Shown piece by piece: positions 1 through 9,336 of a stretch of 64,000 nt of DNA; within the stretch, counting starts at the first letter, position 1, and every line of letters begins with the position of its first letter. The DNA comes from CAYVBW01 sp964588685 (GTDB lineage: Bacteria; Patescibacteriota; Microgenomatia; UBA1400; PJMF01). Position numbers and translations under genes: made by a program. Location of the stretch: positions 1-64,000 of the forward strand of contig CAZPQG010000004.1 in assembly GCA_964588685.1 (NCBI GenBank), given 5' to 3'. A model generated the notes under the pieces. That model did not search any database, was not told where the DNA came from, and saw only the letters and a list, made by a program, of their open reading frames with translations.

Positions 1-20
1 TAACCACACTTCAATAAACA

Positions 21-47
21 AACCTCCGCCACAAGCGGAGGTTTTTT
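21..47 (+). terminator. Rho-independent terminator
   Basis: A 9-bp perfect hairpin (arms 21-29 and 35-43, loop 30-34) runs into a T tract on the plus strand. It would end a plus-strand transcript entering from before the window. It also lies just past the 3' end of tRNA-Gln, which is read the other way. Confidence 0.8.
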
Positions 48-52
48 TATTG

Positions 53-123
53 ATGCCCGGCTTGGATTCGAACCAAGATTGAAGGCTTCAAAGGCCTTTG
101 TCCTGCCATTAGACGACCGGGCA
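53..123 (-). tRNA. tRNA-Gln (anticodon TTG)
   Basis: Read on the minus strand, the 7-bp acceptor stem (TGCCCGG with CCGGGCA), the D arm, the anticodon stem AAGGC/GCCTT with loop CTTTGAA, and the T arm with TTCGAAT all fold normally. Loop positions 34-36 are TTG, giving glutamine. The CCA end is not encoded. Confidence 0.95.
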
Positions 124-284
124 TTGTTAAAAATTTTTTTAGCTCTAAATTTAAACGCTCACATATTTAAGCAATAACCAATGTCAAACCAATTTTAATC
201 ACTGAGAGGTTAACAAAACAATGTACTCTATTTTATCAAAAGCATAAAACTAAGAAAACCAGCAAGCTTGTTGGAAAAAATATG

Positions 285-466
285 AAGAAAAAATAAATTC
301 TGAGGGAGGATCCTCAGCGTTTTGTCTTGCTTTACAAGAACAAAGCCTGCTCCCCGTGATTAAAAGTATTAAAACCCAAGTCACACTAGGGGAAAATGCC
401 CCTTGGAACCCCATTTTGACTTGTTTCTCCCGTTAAGCTGAGCAAACTGCGGGCATAATCAGAATT
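285..466 (-). ncRNA. Candidate structured small RNA, possibly 6S-like
   Basis: No reading frame is apparent here, but the sequence is strongly foldable. AATTCTGA at 296-303 pairs perfectly with TCAGAATT at 459-466, closing the whole element. Inside, 313-318 can pair with 437-442, and there are nested hairpins (TTTGT/CTTG with CAAG/ACAAA around 320-345; CAAGTCA with TGACTTG around 384-421; AGGGG with CCCCT). On the minus strand a -10-like box sits just before 466, and the 3' hairpin CTGAGG/CCTCAG (301-317) is followed by a T-rich run, as in an intrinsic terminator. This gives an independent RNA of about 175-180 nt. Size and a long closing stem fit 6S RNA, but I see no decisive 6S signature, so the family is open. 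Confidence 0.5.
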
Positions 467-469
467 AAA

Positions 470-498
470 AAATTATCTTGCCTTAACTGCTAAAACAA
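470..498 (-). promoter_or_regulatory. Promoter of the candidate small RNA
   Basis: On the minus strand TTGTTT (498-493) is followed by overlapping -10 candidates: GATAAT (477-472, 15-nt spacer) or TAATTT (475-470, 17-nt spacer). Transcription would start near 466, exactly where the long closing stem of the RNA begins. Confidence 0.45.
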
Positions 499-510
499 AA
501 TTTATTACTC

Positions 511-1017
511 TTAAATCAAAAACTTTCTCTTATCTTGACTCATATCAATAAATTCATCTGCTTCTTCGATTAATTTTGCATTAGCTGTTTGTCTAAAAGC
601 CATTACTTCTGTCCGACGACCATGACCTCGCAAATAATCTAATAAGTCCACATAATCACCGTCACCTGAAACCAGCACCACTGTATCCAGCAAAGGCATT
701 AATCTAACTACATCAATGGCTAAGCCTACATCCCAATCTCCTTTTTTAGCACCGCTTTTAAAAACTTGCAGCGGTTTACTTCTTACTTCATAGCCTAAAT
801 CAGCCAACACCTGTAAAAAATCTTTTTCCTTCCCGCCTTTGGTCTCAATAACATAAGCAAATGCTCTCACCAAGTTGCGGCCAGCAATACCTACTTTCAT
901 TACATGATGAAAATTAACATTAGTTTGATATAAATTTTGAGCAGACATATACATGTTGGAAACATCAATAAAAATGCCTACTCGTTGTATTTTGTGTTTT
1001 ACTTGTTTATTACTCAT
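511..1017 (-). CDS. NYN-domain (LabA/DUF88-type) protein
   Basis: A 168-residue protein that looks like a single NYN domain, a PIN-like fold found in predicted RNases. The first acidic site is in GIFIDVSNMY near residues 14-23. The second is in LVSGDGDYVDLLDYL around residues 115-130, the usual LabA/DUF88 signature with closely spaced aspartates. Family knowledge suggests metal-dependent RNA cleavage, but the substrate cannot be read from sequence. It starts at an ATG with no clear Shine-Dalgarno. It lies upstream of, and on the same strand as, the candidate small RNA and tRNA-Gln. There is no signal peptide, so it should be cytoplasmic. Confidence 0.8.
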   Translation of the reverse strand: MSNKQVKHKIQRVGIFIDVSNMYMSAQNLYQTNVNFHHVMKVGIAGRNLVRAFAYVIETKGGKEKDFLQVLADLGYEVRSKPLQVFKSGAKKGDWDVGLAIDVVRLMPLLDTVVLVSGDGDYVDLLDYLRGHGRRTEVMAFRQTANAKLIEEADEFIDMSQDKRKFLI

Positions 1018-1147
1018 AAACGAAATTGTAACATAATTACTTTAAAATCTAAAAAAGTATTGACAAATATTAGCAAAATATCAAAAAATGTTTACTTTAT
1101 AAGTTCAAGCAATTAATCCTTTTGTACTTCAACTGTCTAAGATAATC

Positions 1148-2401
1148 TTATGCCTTAATTTTAGCCTGCAGCTTTTCTTTATTAGCCAACAATACAGCTA
1201 AAAAAGTAGTCACAGGAGCTGCAAAAATCAAACCACTGGAACTGACCATCATTCGGATTAACTCCTCCACAATAATTTCTTGCGACAAGACGTATGACCA
1301 GGGATGAGGATTATTAACAAACAATAATAAAAGGGGCAGAGAAGCACCGGTATAAACCAGCATTAAAGTATTAACCATCGAGTTAATATGGTCTTGACCG
1401 ATAGCAAATGCTTCCAGAAACAATTCTTTGTAATTTAAGTTAGGCTTATTTTTTTTAAGAGAAAAAACTATCCCTGCCTGCGTAATAGTCACATCGTCCA
1501 AAGTCCCCAACAAGCCAATAATAATGCCGGCCAAAAACAAAGAACTCAAATTGATTTGGTCTTGTCTTTCTATAGATAAAAAACTCGCTTCTTCAGAAGT
1601 AGTGCCGGTAATGCGGGCTGTGTTGATAAAACTTACTGCCAATAAGATGGAAAAAAACAAAGCTAATACCGTGCCGAGCACGGCAACGTGAGTTTTTTTC
1701 TTAAAACCATGTGTTAGATAAAAGCTAACCGGAATAATAAAAGTAATTAAAGATAAAGTTACTAATAAGGGCTCTACTCCCTGTAGTAATAAAGGTAAAG
1801 CTACTTTAAAAATTACTAAAAAACTTAAACCTAAAGCCAACAGTGATCTAACTCCTTTTAACCGGTTTACTGCCAACACCAATATTACAAAAATAATAAA
1901 AATAATTACCACAGCCTGATGCCGATCATAAGTGGTAATAATAGCTTGACTTGCATCTATTAGTTTCTCAGTTTTTAGCTGCGTTAATGGTTGATAAAAA
2001 TTAATGAAAACTTTGTCACCTGCTTCATAATTTTGAAAATTCGCTGCAGGCATGCCTCCATGCTTAAGAATAATCGATTCTTGAATCTGATCTGTGTTAA
2101 GACTTATTTTCAACAATTGATATTCTGCTTCAAAATTATTAACAATTTCAGTGCCTTCTTCTATTACTTCTAGAACTTCAGCACTAATTATCTCGTTTTC
2201 ATTCTCTTCTAAATCTTGAGTACTTTGAGCAGCAGCATTTTGACTGGCAAAAACTGGAGGCGCTGCATTTTTATGACAACTAATAGGAAGAATAATAGAA
2301 GAAATAGTTGAAAGAAAGGATGGTGTTAACTGATTAAAAGATAACAATAAAAAGCAACCGATAATTATAATGGCTGGTAAAAATTTAGTTGAATGCTTCA
2401 T
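1148..2401 (-). CDS. YibE/F family membrane protein
   Basis: A 417-residue integral membrane protein. A hydrophobic N-terminal segment (about 8-38) is followed by an acidic, probably extracytoplasmic region (about 45-150) and then at least seven membrane segments. Typical YibE/F stretches are present: GLLGTLDDVTITQ near 295 and GQDHINSMVNTLMLVYTG near 337-355, followed by SLPLLLLF. The family is of unknown function. The gene starts two bases after the stop of the upstream prenyl synthase, so the two are very probably co-transcribed and translationally coupled. Length fits the family. Confidence 0.8.
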   Translation of the reverse strand: MKHSTKFLPAIIIIGCFLLLSFNQLTPSFLSTISSIILPISCHKNAAPPVFASQNAAAQSTQDLEENENEIISAEVLEVIEEGTEIVNNFEAEYQLLKISLNTDQIQESIILKHGGMPAANFQNYEAGDKVFINFYQPLTQLKTEKLIDASQAIITTYDRHQAVVIIFIIFVILVLAVNRLKGVRSLLALGLSFLVIFKVALPLLLQGVEPLLVTLSLITFIIPVSFYLTHGFKKKTHVAVLGTVLALFFSILLAVSFINTARITGTTSEEASFLSIERQDQINLSSLFLAGIIIGLLGTLDDVTITQAGIVFSLKKNKPNLNYKELFLEAFAIGQDHINSMVNTLMLVYTGASLPLLLLFVNNPHPWSYVLSQEIIVEELIRMMVSSSGLIFAAPVTTFLAVLLANKEKLQAKIKA

Positions 2402-2403
2402 AT

Positions 2404-3489
2404 TTACTTGCTCCTCTTGATAATTAATGCTGTTAATTCTGTCAGCAGCTGCTGAGCTTCAGTTTTGATTTTAAGTTCTGCCAAAGTTTTTTCCATATTA
2501 AATTGGTGCTTTTTGACTAATTGCTCAACTTTTTCTCTGATTTGATATTTTTTAATTAAATTTTCAATTTGCTTAAAATCCTGCTCAGCTAGTTCTCGAT
2601 GAGCAGAAAATAAACTTGTCAATAATTTTTGATCTGATTTTTCAGCCTGAACAAATAACAACTGTCTGTAAATCGTTTTTTTATTTTCTCTAATATCAGA
2701 ACCGACTGGTTTACCAATTTTTTCAGCCCGGCCAAATAAGTTCAAGGCATCATCTTTGATTTGGTAGATAATACCTAATTCCCGAGCAAAATTAATTAAC
2801 AGCTGCTGCTGCTTGTTATCAGCTTCAGCCATCATTACGCCCAACAACAAAGGATTAACAAATGTATACTGAGCAGTTTTTAATAAATAAAGATTGAAAA
2901 TTGTTTCCTGATTAGCTTCTTGCTGAGCCCCTGCCAAAAATACATCCTCCATTTGCCCCCACGTAGTCAACTGCATATGTTGAGCATAGTGGGCACAAAT
3001 TTTTTTGTTAAGAGTTGATCCAACTTCAATTTGAGCCAGCTGTTTTTGAGCCATAAAAAGCAGTAAGTCGCCTAAACAAAGCGCCAAAGACATACCAACC
3101 TGACCACTATTAGCTAAATTTTTCTCTTGCGCATACTCTTGCATTAAAGTATGGAAAGTTTTCTGATTACGTCTTAAGTGATCTTGGTCCATCACATCAT
3201 CATGTATTAAAAAAGCAGCATGAGTTAATTCCACAGCCAGCGCTATATTGAGCAGGCTGGTAAATAAACTATGCTCTTGATCCAACCGACTGCTGTCAGT
3301 AGCAGCAAATAAATCATAGCCTAAAAATACTAAGCTGCCGCGATATAATTTCCCTCCTATTAAAAAATTTTTTAAAAATTCTTTTAGATTATAATCAAAG
3401 GCAATCGCAGGCGGATCTAAAGCCTTGACTAAATCTAATAAAGCTGGTTTGATGACTTTTTGTTTGGCTGCTAAATAGTCTTTTATCAT
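2404..3489 (-). CDS. Polyprenyl synthetase (trans-isoprenyl diphosphate synthase)
   Basis: This enzyme class condenses isopentenyl diphosphate with allylic diphosphates to make C15-C20 or longer chains, which feed lipid carriers such as undecaprenyl phosphate. The first aspartate-rich motif is HDDVMDQD near residue 97. The second is QIKDDALN near residue 240, where the usual last Asp of DDxxD is Asn. A lysine (IGKPVGSDI) follows, as in the family. The frame extends one codon upstream to a GTG, but the ATG at 3489 is preferred. The YibE/F gene follows after two bases. Product chain length cannot be assigned; the region just before the first motif has small residues. Confidence 0.85.
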   Translation of the reverse strand: MIKDYLAAKQKVIKPALLDLVKALDPPAIAFDYNLKEFLKNFLIGGKLYRGSLVFLGYDLFAATDSSRLDQEHSLFTSLLNIALAVELTHAAFLIHDDVMDQDHLRRNQKTFHTLMQEYAQEKNLANSGQVGMSLALCLGDLLLFMAQKQLAQIEVGSTLNKKICAHYAQHMQLTTWGQMEDVFLAGAQQEANQETIFNLYLLKTAQYTFVNPLLLGVMMAEADNKQQQLLINFARELGIIYQIKDDALNLFGRAEKIGKPVGSDIRENKKTIYRQLLFVQAEKSDQKLLTSLFSAHRELAEQDFKQIENLIKKYQIREKVEQLVKKHQFNMEKTLAELKIKTEAQQLLTELTALIIKRSK

Positions 3490-3648
3490 CACAGCTGATA
3501 TTGTAGCATTGCTGTCGCTATTGCAACATTTTATATTTTACATCCTTTTGTTAATTACTTATTAAATAAGTTGCAATTATAATAACTAGCAATAAACAAT
3601 TAATCAAAATTAGAATCTACCTAACCGAATGTTGTTAAAGTTAAAAAT

Positions 3649-5478
3649 ATGAAAAAGCAAAATAAAAACCAAAGCGAACAAAAACTAAAAACCGATTGGA
3701 ATTTAAAACTTCTGTATCAATCCACTGCCGACCCACAAATTGATCAAGACTTAAAAGAACATCAAGAAAAAAGCCGCATCTTCGCAGAAAAATATCAAAA
3801 TCGAACAGATTATTTAACAGAGCCCCAGCAGTTATTGACTGCCCTTAAAGAATACGAACAATTGCTTCATGACCTACAAGGTGGGCGCCCTCTAATATAC
3901 TTCCATTACCTGACTGCCATTAATTCCAATGAACCCGAATTTCAAGCGCGATTAAATAAAATCACTCAGCAATTAACCAAAGTGCAAAATCAGTTAGAAT
4001 TTTTCTCTCTTAAATTAGGTCGGGTTGATCCAACTCAACAAAAATCATTTTTAGAAAATAAAAAATTAAAAAAATACCGCTATTTCCTCGCTCAACGCTT
4101 TAACCAAGCTCAATTTGATTTACCAGAAAAACAAGAACAAATTCTTAACTTAACTCAACAGACTAGTTACCAGATGTGGACCAAGGGAGTAGAAAAAGCA
4201 GTCAACCAACTAACAGTTAGCTATAAAAACAAAGATGAAAATGAGGATGAGACTGAAGCAAAACAGATACCAATCACTAAAGCCGTACAAAAAATTCCGG
4301 AGCTGCCAACTAAAAAAAGGCGTCAGCTGCACCGGCAAGTATTAACAAAAGTATCACAAGTCGCAGATTTTTCAGAAGCCGAGATTAACGCCATCATCAC
4401 ATATAAAAACAGTGAAGATAAATTGAGGGGGTATAAACTTCCTTATCAAGAAACAGTATTGGGTTTTGAAAACGATTTAAAAACTGTGCAGATGATGATA
4501 GAGCTGATTACTAAAAATTTCGACATTGCTCACCGTTTTTATAAATTAAAAACTAAACTATTAAATCAAAAAAAATTAACCTATGCTGACCGTTCAGCTA
4601 CAGTCAAAAAACTTACCAAAAGATACAATTTCAAACAAGGCCTCCAGCTTTTACAACAAACCTTTCAAAAGCTTGATCCTGAATTTGCGCAAGTTTTGGA
4701 GAAGATGACCAATCAAGGGCAGCTAGATGTCTATCCCAAAACGGGTAAAGCAGGGGGCGCCTTTTGCTCCAGTACTGCCAACAATCCCACCTTTGTGCTG
4801 CTTAATTACACGCAGGATTTTAACTCTATTACTACTTTTGCTCACGAGATGGGACACGCTATTCATAGCGAATTAAGTAAGTCACAGCCAATAATTTATC
4901 AGCATTATTCCCCAAGTACAGCTGAAACTGCCAGTGCTTTTTTTGAAAGATTTATATTTGACGAATTAATTAAAAATTTTACAGAGGAAGAAAAAATTGC
5001 AGCCCTTCATAACAGACTGCAAGATGATGTTAATACTATTTTTAGGCAAATAGCTTTGTTTAATTTAGAATTAGAACTGCATCAAAAAATTGAAAAAGCA
5101 GGCTATTTATCTTCCCAACAAATAGGAGCCTTGCACAACAAGCACATGTCAGCCTATTTGGGACCAAATTTTAAACTAACAGAGCTAGACGGCTTGTTTC
5201 ATATTATTTGGCCGCATATCAGATATTTTTTTTACAGTTATACTTATGCCTACGGACATCTAATCAGTAAAAACTTAGTGCAACAAGTGAAAACCGAGCC
5301 TAGCAGCATTAAAAAAGTAAAACAGTTTTTATCGGCCGGAGGCAGCGACAAGCCAGTTAATTTATTTAAAAATATTGATATTAATATTACAAAACCGGAT
5401 TTTTTTAATAGCGGTTTAAAAACAATTAAAAAAGACTTGGACCGTTTTGAAAAACTTATAAAAAACCACGGCTATTAA
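3649..5478 (+). CDS. pepF: M3 family oligoendopeptidase (PepF-like)
   Basis: A 609-residue cytosolic zinc peptidase of the M3/thimet family, which cuts short peptides. The zinc motif is HEMGH at residues 399-403 (about 4843-4857), followed by the third-ligand region ETASAFFERF starting at Glu 426. The C-terminal YTYAYGHLISKNL near 535 is the conserved segment that closes over substrate in PepF/M3B enzymes. There is no signal peptide. Length is normal for PepF (about 600). It stands alone on the plus strand and converges with the VTT membrane gene, with one base between the stops. Confidence 0.9.
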   Translation: MKKQNKNQSEQKLKTDWNLKLLYQSTADPQIDQDLKEHQEKSRIFAEKYQNRTDYLTEPQQLLTALKEYEQLLHDLQGGRPLIYFHYLTAINSNEPEFQARLNKITQQLTKVQNQLEFFSLKLGRVDPTQQKSFLENKKLKKYRYFLAQRFNQAQFDLPEKQEQILNLTQQTSYQMWTKGVEKAVNQLTVSYKNKDENEDETEAKQIPITKAVQKIPELPTKKRRQLHRQVLTKVSQVADFSEAEINAIITYKNSEDKLRGYKLPYQETVLGFENDLKTVQMMIELITKNFDIAHRFYKLKTKLLNQKKLTYADRSATVKKLTKRYNFKQGLQLLQQTFQKLDPEFAQVLEKMTNQGQLDVYPKTGKAGGAFCSSTANNPTFVLLNYTQDFNSITTFAHEMGHAIHSELSKSQPIIYQHYSPSTAETASAFFERFIFDELIKNFTEEEKIAALHNRLQDDVNTIFRQIALFNLELELHQKIEKAGYLSSQQIGALHNKHMSAYLGPNFKLTELDGLFHIIWPHIRYFFYSYTYAYGHLISKNLVQQVKTEPSSIKKVKQFLSAGGSDKPVNLFKNIDINITKPDFFNSGLKTIKKDLDRFEKLIKNHGY

Positions 5479-5479
5479 A

Positions 5480-6208
5480 TTATTTTTTTTCCGCCTTTTT
5501 CAATTTCTCTTCACTATCTTCAATTGGTGTTTCTGCAATCTCATCTATATGTTTTCTTCTTAAAACAAAATCAATAATACGATTCCATCTTTTTCTTAAA
5601 AAGAAGAAGGCCCAACCAGCCAAGGTGAGTATAATTGTAATTCTAATTAAAGAACCGGTAGTGTCTAAAATCTGCATTAAACCACTGTATTTTCTAACTC
5701 CTTCATATGCTAAAACTGAAAAAAACATATATCTAAAATAAGCTCCAAGGAAAGTAGTCCAAATATAGGTCCAGATATTCAATTTTATCAAACCTGCAAT
5801 CACTGACACCGGCAAAGTTGGAATAAAAGGCAGCGCCCTAAGCAAAAACATAATAACATCGTCTCTTCTAGTACTGTCTAAATATCTACCATATCTTTCC
5901 ACCTCAGCTTCATCAACTCCTAAAACTTTACCAAAAGTACTATGTGTTAAAAAATCTTCAAACTTATCAGCTACGTAATAAGTTAACAAGGTAGAAAATG
6001 TTTTAGTAATAGCTCCTATTAAAGCTACCCAAAATAAAAACCTAAAACCTAATCCTTGTTCATAAGTTAAAGAACCTGTAGTAACTGGCACAAAAGGTGA
6101 AGGAATAGGGGGAATAACCTCTTCCAAGATTGAGCCCAAAAATGCAAATAACGGAATAGGCATGTTCGTTGAAAGGTTCTCTAAAAATGTAATTATTTGT
6201 TCTTCCAT
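5480..6208 (-). CDS. VTT-domain (DedA/SNARE-associated) membrane protein
   Basis: A 242-residue membrane protein with about five hydrophobic segments between residues 15 and 205 and a charged C-terminal tail. The centre LLRALPFIPTLPVSVIAGLI (about 123-142) carries the Arg and Pro pattern of VTT/DedA proteins. That fold is linked to lipid scrambling or undecaprenyl-phosphate recycling in characterised members; which applies here is unknown. A likely leader of about 60 nt carries a small hairpin (6246-6262). Confidence 0.75.
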   Translation of the reverse strand: MEEQIITFLENLSTNMPIPLFAFLGSILEEVIPPIPSPFVPVTTGSLTYEQGLGFRFLFWVALIGAITKTFSTLLTYYVADKFEDFLTHSTFGKVLGVDEAEVERYGRYLDSTRRDDVIMFLLRALPFIPTLPVSVIAGLIKLNIWTYIWTTFLGAYFRYMFFSVLAYEGVRKYSGLMQILDTTGSLIRITIILTLAGWAFFFLRKRWNRIIDFVLRRKHIDEIAETPIEDSEEKLKKAEKK

Positions 6209-6575
6209 AATTTATTTTAAATATAGTTAATTAATAAAAATTCGTGCAAGCGAAAAGCTTGCCGTAACTTCATCATTATAATAGAAGCTGTTCCAAATCA
6301 ACAACCTTAAATAAAAATGAATATCAAAATACTCAATAATTAACAATCACAAATGCATGAAGTACTGTGTCATCAAAACTCCATGTTAAGACAAAGATAA
6401 TTTTTTGTTTAGTTGAGCTTTGCCTTGATTTTAAATTAATTTTAGACTTTACAGTTCAACCGGCTCTTACTAAGATGTAGACTCAAGATGATTAAAAAAT
6501 ATTAATTTTAACGATAACTTATTCTACATTCATTATCAAAATTCATTATCAAAAAACTATGAAAAATAAAAAACT
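6209..6575. promoter_or_regulatory. Divergent intergenic region with -10 box and leader hairpin
   Basis: This 367-bp region separates the VTT gene (minus) from the cyclophilin gene (plus). ATTATAAT at 6275-6282 reads as a -10 box on the minus strand, placing a start near 6268. The resulting leader contains a GC-rich hairpin, GCAAGC (6246-6251) with GCTTGC (6257-6262). Just before the cyclophilin start the sequence is locally duplicated (TTCATTATCAAAA twice, then two nearly identical ATG contexts). I see nothing else. Confidence 0.35.
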
Positions 6576-7433
6576 ATGAAAAAAAAACGTAGTCACTCCG
6601 ACATTTCCACTACGGCTGTTGTCGGCATGATTGCAATTATGACTCTGGTTATTGGTTTTATTTTTTTTAATAATAGTCCTGATACAGTAGAAGAAGATTT
6701 GGAATTAAATTTAACAAATTCTGAAGCAGTCTCAAATTCTTTAGGAGAAATGTCTGAACAAAATTTAGAATCAACACTGCAAGAATCAGCGGCAGACTCG
6801 ACAGCACAATCTCAAACAACAAATTTCAATCAATCTGAAAAAATTGCAGACTCAAATCAGCCGGCTCGAACAAGTGAAACGGCTAATAATATTAATCAGC
6901 AAACGGAAAACAATACTATGACCGACAAAACTAATCTCTCTCAACCGGAAATGATGATTGATTTAAATAAACAATACTTTGCTGTTATCAACACGAACCA
7001 AGGCACCATTGAGCTTGAATTATTTCCTCAAGAAACCCCGGTCACTGTTAATAATTTTGTCTATTTGGCACAAAATAATTTTTATGATGATTTAATTTTT
7101 CACCGCGTAATTCCTAATTTTATGATCCAAGGCGGGTGCCCTTTAGGCACCGGCACCAGCGGACCCGGTTATCAATTTGAAGATGAACAAAACCCGGCTC
7201 CTTTAGTTAGAGGGTCAGTAGCTATGGCTAATTCAGGACCTGATACCAACGGTAGTCAATTTTTTATTGTCACTGCAGAGGCTACCCCTCATCTTGACGG
7301 CCTGCACACTCATTTTGGCAAAGTAGTTGCAGGTATGGATGTAGTGACAGCTATTGAACAAACACCAACTGAAACCAATGACAAACCGGTGCAGGATATG
7401 ATTATTCACTCAATTGAGATCAATGAAAGCTAA
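6576..7433 (+). CDS. Membrane-anchored cyclophilin-type peptidyl-prolyl isomerase
   Basis: It catalyses cis-trans isomerisation of prolyl bonds, probably outside the membrane. Residues 1-33 are a positively charged N-terminus plus one membrane segment (TTAVVGMIAIMTLVIGFIFF). Residues about 40-125 are an S/T/N/Q/E-rich low-complexity linker. The cyclophilin domain covers about 130-283, with the catalytic FHRVIPNFMIQGG near 174-186, then MANSGPDTNGSQFFI and LDGLHTHFGKV. The domain is complete and of the short bacterial type. An out-of-frame ATG lies 17 bases upstream, so the start at 6576 is used. With no processing signal it is probably a tethered extracytoplasmic chaperone. Confidence 0.9.
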   Translation: MKKKRSHSDISTTAVVGMIAIMTLVIGFIFFNNSPDTVEEDLELNLTNSEAVSNSLGEMSEQNLESTLQESAADSTAQSQTTNFNQSEKIADSNQPARTSETANNINQQTENNTMTDKTNLSQPEMMIDLNKQYFAVINTNQGTIELELFPQETPVTVNNFVYLAQNNFYDDLIFHRVIPNFMIQGGCPLGTGTSGPGYQFEDEQNPAPLVRGSVAMANSGPDTNGSQFFIVTAEATPHLDGLHTHFGKVVAGMDVVTAIEQTPTETNDKPVQDMIIHSIEINES

Positions 7434-7501
7434 ATGCCGTTAACAACAAAAAACAAGCCGCTGCTAACATCCAAATTTAAAAATAAATACTATTAAAATT
7501 T

Positions 7502-8749
7502 TCAGCGATAATTAAATTGATAATCCTTGTCACCTAAAAAGCCGGTTACTTCCGGTTTAATTAATTGTTCTTGCTCGTATAATAAGCCTGAGCGAACGCT
7601 AAATAAACCATAACGATCAGTTATTTCATCAAGAGCTGTTTCTATTGCCTCTTGTTTTTGCCAATTAGGCAGCAGGGAAGGGTTAACCTGCCCATTAGGT
7701 TTTAACAATCCTAAACAGACTCTAAATTTAATTGGCTTAAATTGGCTGCACCATCCTGCACTTAATTGGTTATTAATCACGCCGAACATCTCTTGTGTGT
7801 GGCAAATAAAATGTTTAAAGGTTTGGTGCTGCTGCCATTTTAAACCACCGGAGCCAAATAATGTTAAGCTTACCTGCCGACCCGACATATTCATTTTTCT
7901 TACTTTATGAATCACTTCTCGAGTTAAATTATACAAAATTCGTCTGATTTCTTGATAAGACTGCACCAGATTCCACATAGTAATTGAGCGGCTGACTGAT
8001 TTCATTTTTGTTTGCTTTAAATTATTAGCCTCTTTATCCAGCAGCTGTAAATGATGTGGTTCTTCGCCATAAGCAATTTTCAATAATTCCCGCGACCAAA
8101 AAGGGCCGAACAACGGCTCTAAATCCTCATAACTATAAAATCTAATTTGGTAAGGGTGAAAAACTTTCATTCTAGCTAATTTAGCTGCTAAACGCGAACC
8201 AATGCCGCACACATCTTCAAACTCAACCTCTGCTAAGATAGCATCTAAATTTTCCTCATTAATTTCAAATGTGCTGCCCTTAGGCGATATTTCAGCTGCC
8301 ATTTTAGCCAGCAAACGATTAGGGCCAATGCCCACATTCGCAGTGACTTGCTTGCCAAGGTCAGCCTTGATTTGCTGCTGAATCTTGCGACCCAGCCGCT
8401 GCAAATCAGGATATAAATTTTCTCTGCAATTACTCACATCTATAAAAGCTTCGTCTAAAGAATAAACACAGACTTGAGGGGCAATATTTTTAAAAAGATG
8501 CATGAGCTTTTTAGTAGCGCTGAGATAAAGATCAAACTCCGCCTTTACCTCAATTAAATCCGGAGCTAGCTGCCGTGCTTGCACTACATTGCTGCCGGTT
8601 TTTACGCCATACTTTTTAGCTTCTTTTGAAGCAGCAATTACACAAGTTCTACCTAAATCTTTCACCACCGCAAGCTGCTTCCCTCTTAAACTAGGATTTT
8701 CTTGCTGCAGCAAAGTCGCAAAGTATGAATTAATATCTACTAATAACAT
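7502..8749 (-). CDS. Y-family translesion DNA polymerase (DinB/UmuC type)
   Basis: A 415-residue error-prone polymerase of the ImpB/MucB/SamB family that copies past damaged bases. The N-terminal metal site is VDINSYF (about 4-10), with Phe 10 at the usual steric-gate position. The second acidic site SLDEAFIDVS lies near residues 98-107. A helix-hairpin-helix-like segment (FEDVCGIGSRLAAKLARM) follows near 175, and the little-finger region occupies the C-terminal third. I see no clear C-terminal clamp-binding motif. A small gene (8825-9070) sits 75 bp upstream on the same strand, probably in one operon. The start is an ATG at the N-terminal consensus. Confidence 0.88.
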   Translation of the reverse strand: MLLVDINSYFATLLQQENPSLRGKQLAVVKDLGRTCVIAASKEAKKYGVKTGSNVVQARQLAPDLIEVKAEFDLYLSATKKLMHLFKNIAPQVCVYSLDEAFIDVSNCRENLYPDLQRLGRKIQQQIKADLGKQVTANVGIGPNRLLAKMAAEISPKGSTFEINEENLDAILAEVEFEDVCGIGSRLAAKLARMKVFHPYQIRFYSYEDLEPLFGPFWSRELLKIAYGEEPHHLQLLDKEANNLKQTKMKSVSRSITMWNLVQSYQEIRRILYNLTREVIHKVRKMNMSGRQVSLTLFGSGGLKWQQHQTFKHFICHTQEMFGVINNQLSAGWCSQFKPIKFRVCLGLLKPNGQVNPSLLPNWQKQEAIETALDEITDRYGLFSVRSGLLYEQEQLIKPEVTGFLGDKDYQFNYR

Positions 8750-8824
8750 ATATTGAGGTTTTAAAAATAGTTGAGTGCAATGTTTAAAATTGAACTGTCG
8801 GCTTTAAATCTTTATTAAAAAAAA

Positions 8825-9070
8825 TTAATCTACCCATATTTGCTCCAAAAACCAAGTTTGGTCAGCCGGGCAATAATCTAAACGATAAAGATTATCATTT
8901 GCTAAAACTGAAAAAAGTTTTTTCTTAACTTTGCCATTTTTTAAATCTGAAATTAAAGTAATTTCATTAATATCAAAACGTTTTTCCTGCCACACAAACC
9001 AGAGTGGTTTAAATTGGGCTTGGTGAAAAATTCCACCAACCTTAATAGTTTCGTGTATTGTTTGGTACAT
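8825..9070 (-). CDS. Small hypothetical protein upstream of Y-family polymerase, DUF6504-like
   Basis: About 81 residues if the ATG at 9070 is used; a TTG at 9133 would add 21 residues that look like translated intergenic AT-rich DNA. The sequence is beta-rich with the pattern PLWFVWQEKRFDINEI early and YRLDYCPADQTWFLEQIW at the end. This recalls small DUF6504-type proteins encoded next to damage-inducible polymerases, but that link rests on pattern similarity only. The neighbouring polymerase suggests an accessory or regulatory role in translesion synthesis. There is no signal peptide or membrane segment. Confidence 0.5.
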   Translation of the reverse strand: MYQTIHETIKVGGIFHQAQFKPLWFVWQEKRFDINEITLISDLKNGKVKKKLFSVLANDNLYRLDYCPADQTWFLEQIWVD

Positions 9071-9247
9071 AAATTCATTAAAACGAATAATACCCAAAAA
9101 TACAATAACACAATTTATATCAAAAAATATCAAAAATTTTAATTAATTGGCATAATTAACTAATTAAACAAAAAATTGCCCTCAACAAATTTTTGCAAAA
9201 AATATATACTGGTTTAATCCATATTACAAATTAATTTAAATTTAGGT

Positions 9248-9253
9248 TATAAT
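9248..9253 (+). promoter_or_regulatory. -10 box of flavodoxin promoter
   Basis: TATAAT at 9248-9253 lies 84 bp before the flavodoxin ATG, giving a leader of about 77 nt. The leader carries a short inverted repeat (TTGCT with AGCAA, about 9289-9309). No strong -35 box is visible. Confidence 0.4.
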
Positions 9254-9336
9254 AATTAAACTGAATTCTGCTGATTCTGCTGAAAAAAATTGCTCAAACT
9301 ACTCAAGCAAATTATTAACTAAAAGAAAGGCTATAA

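Noticed and set aside
285..466. SRP RNA, RNase P RNA or tmRNA as identity of the structured RNA
   Set aside because: None of the conserved cores (SRP GGAAG loop region, RNase P GAGGAAAGTCC, tmRNA tRNA-like ends) is present on either strand.
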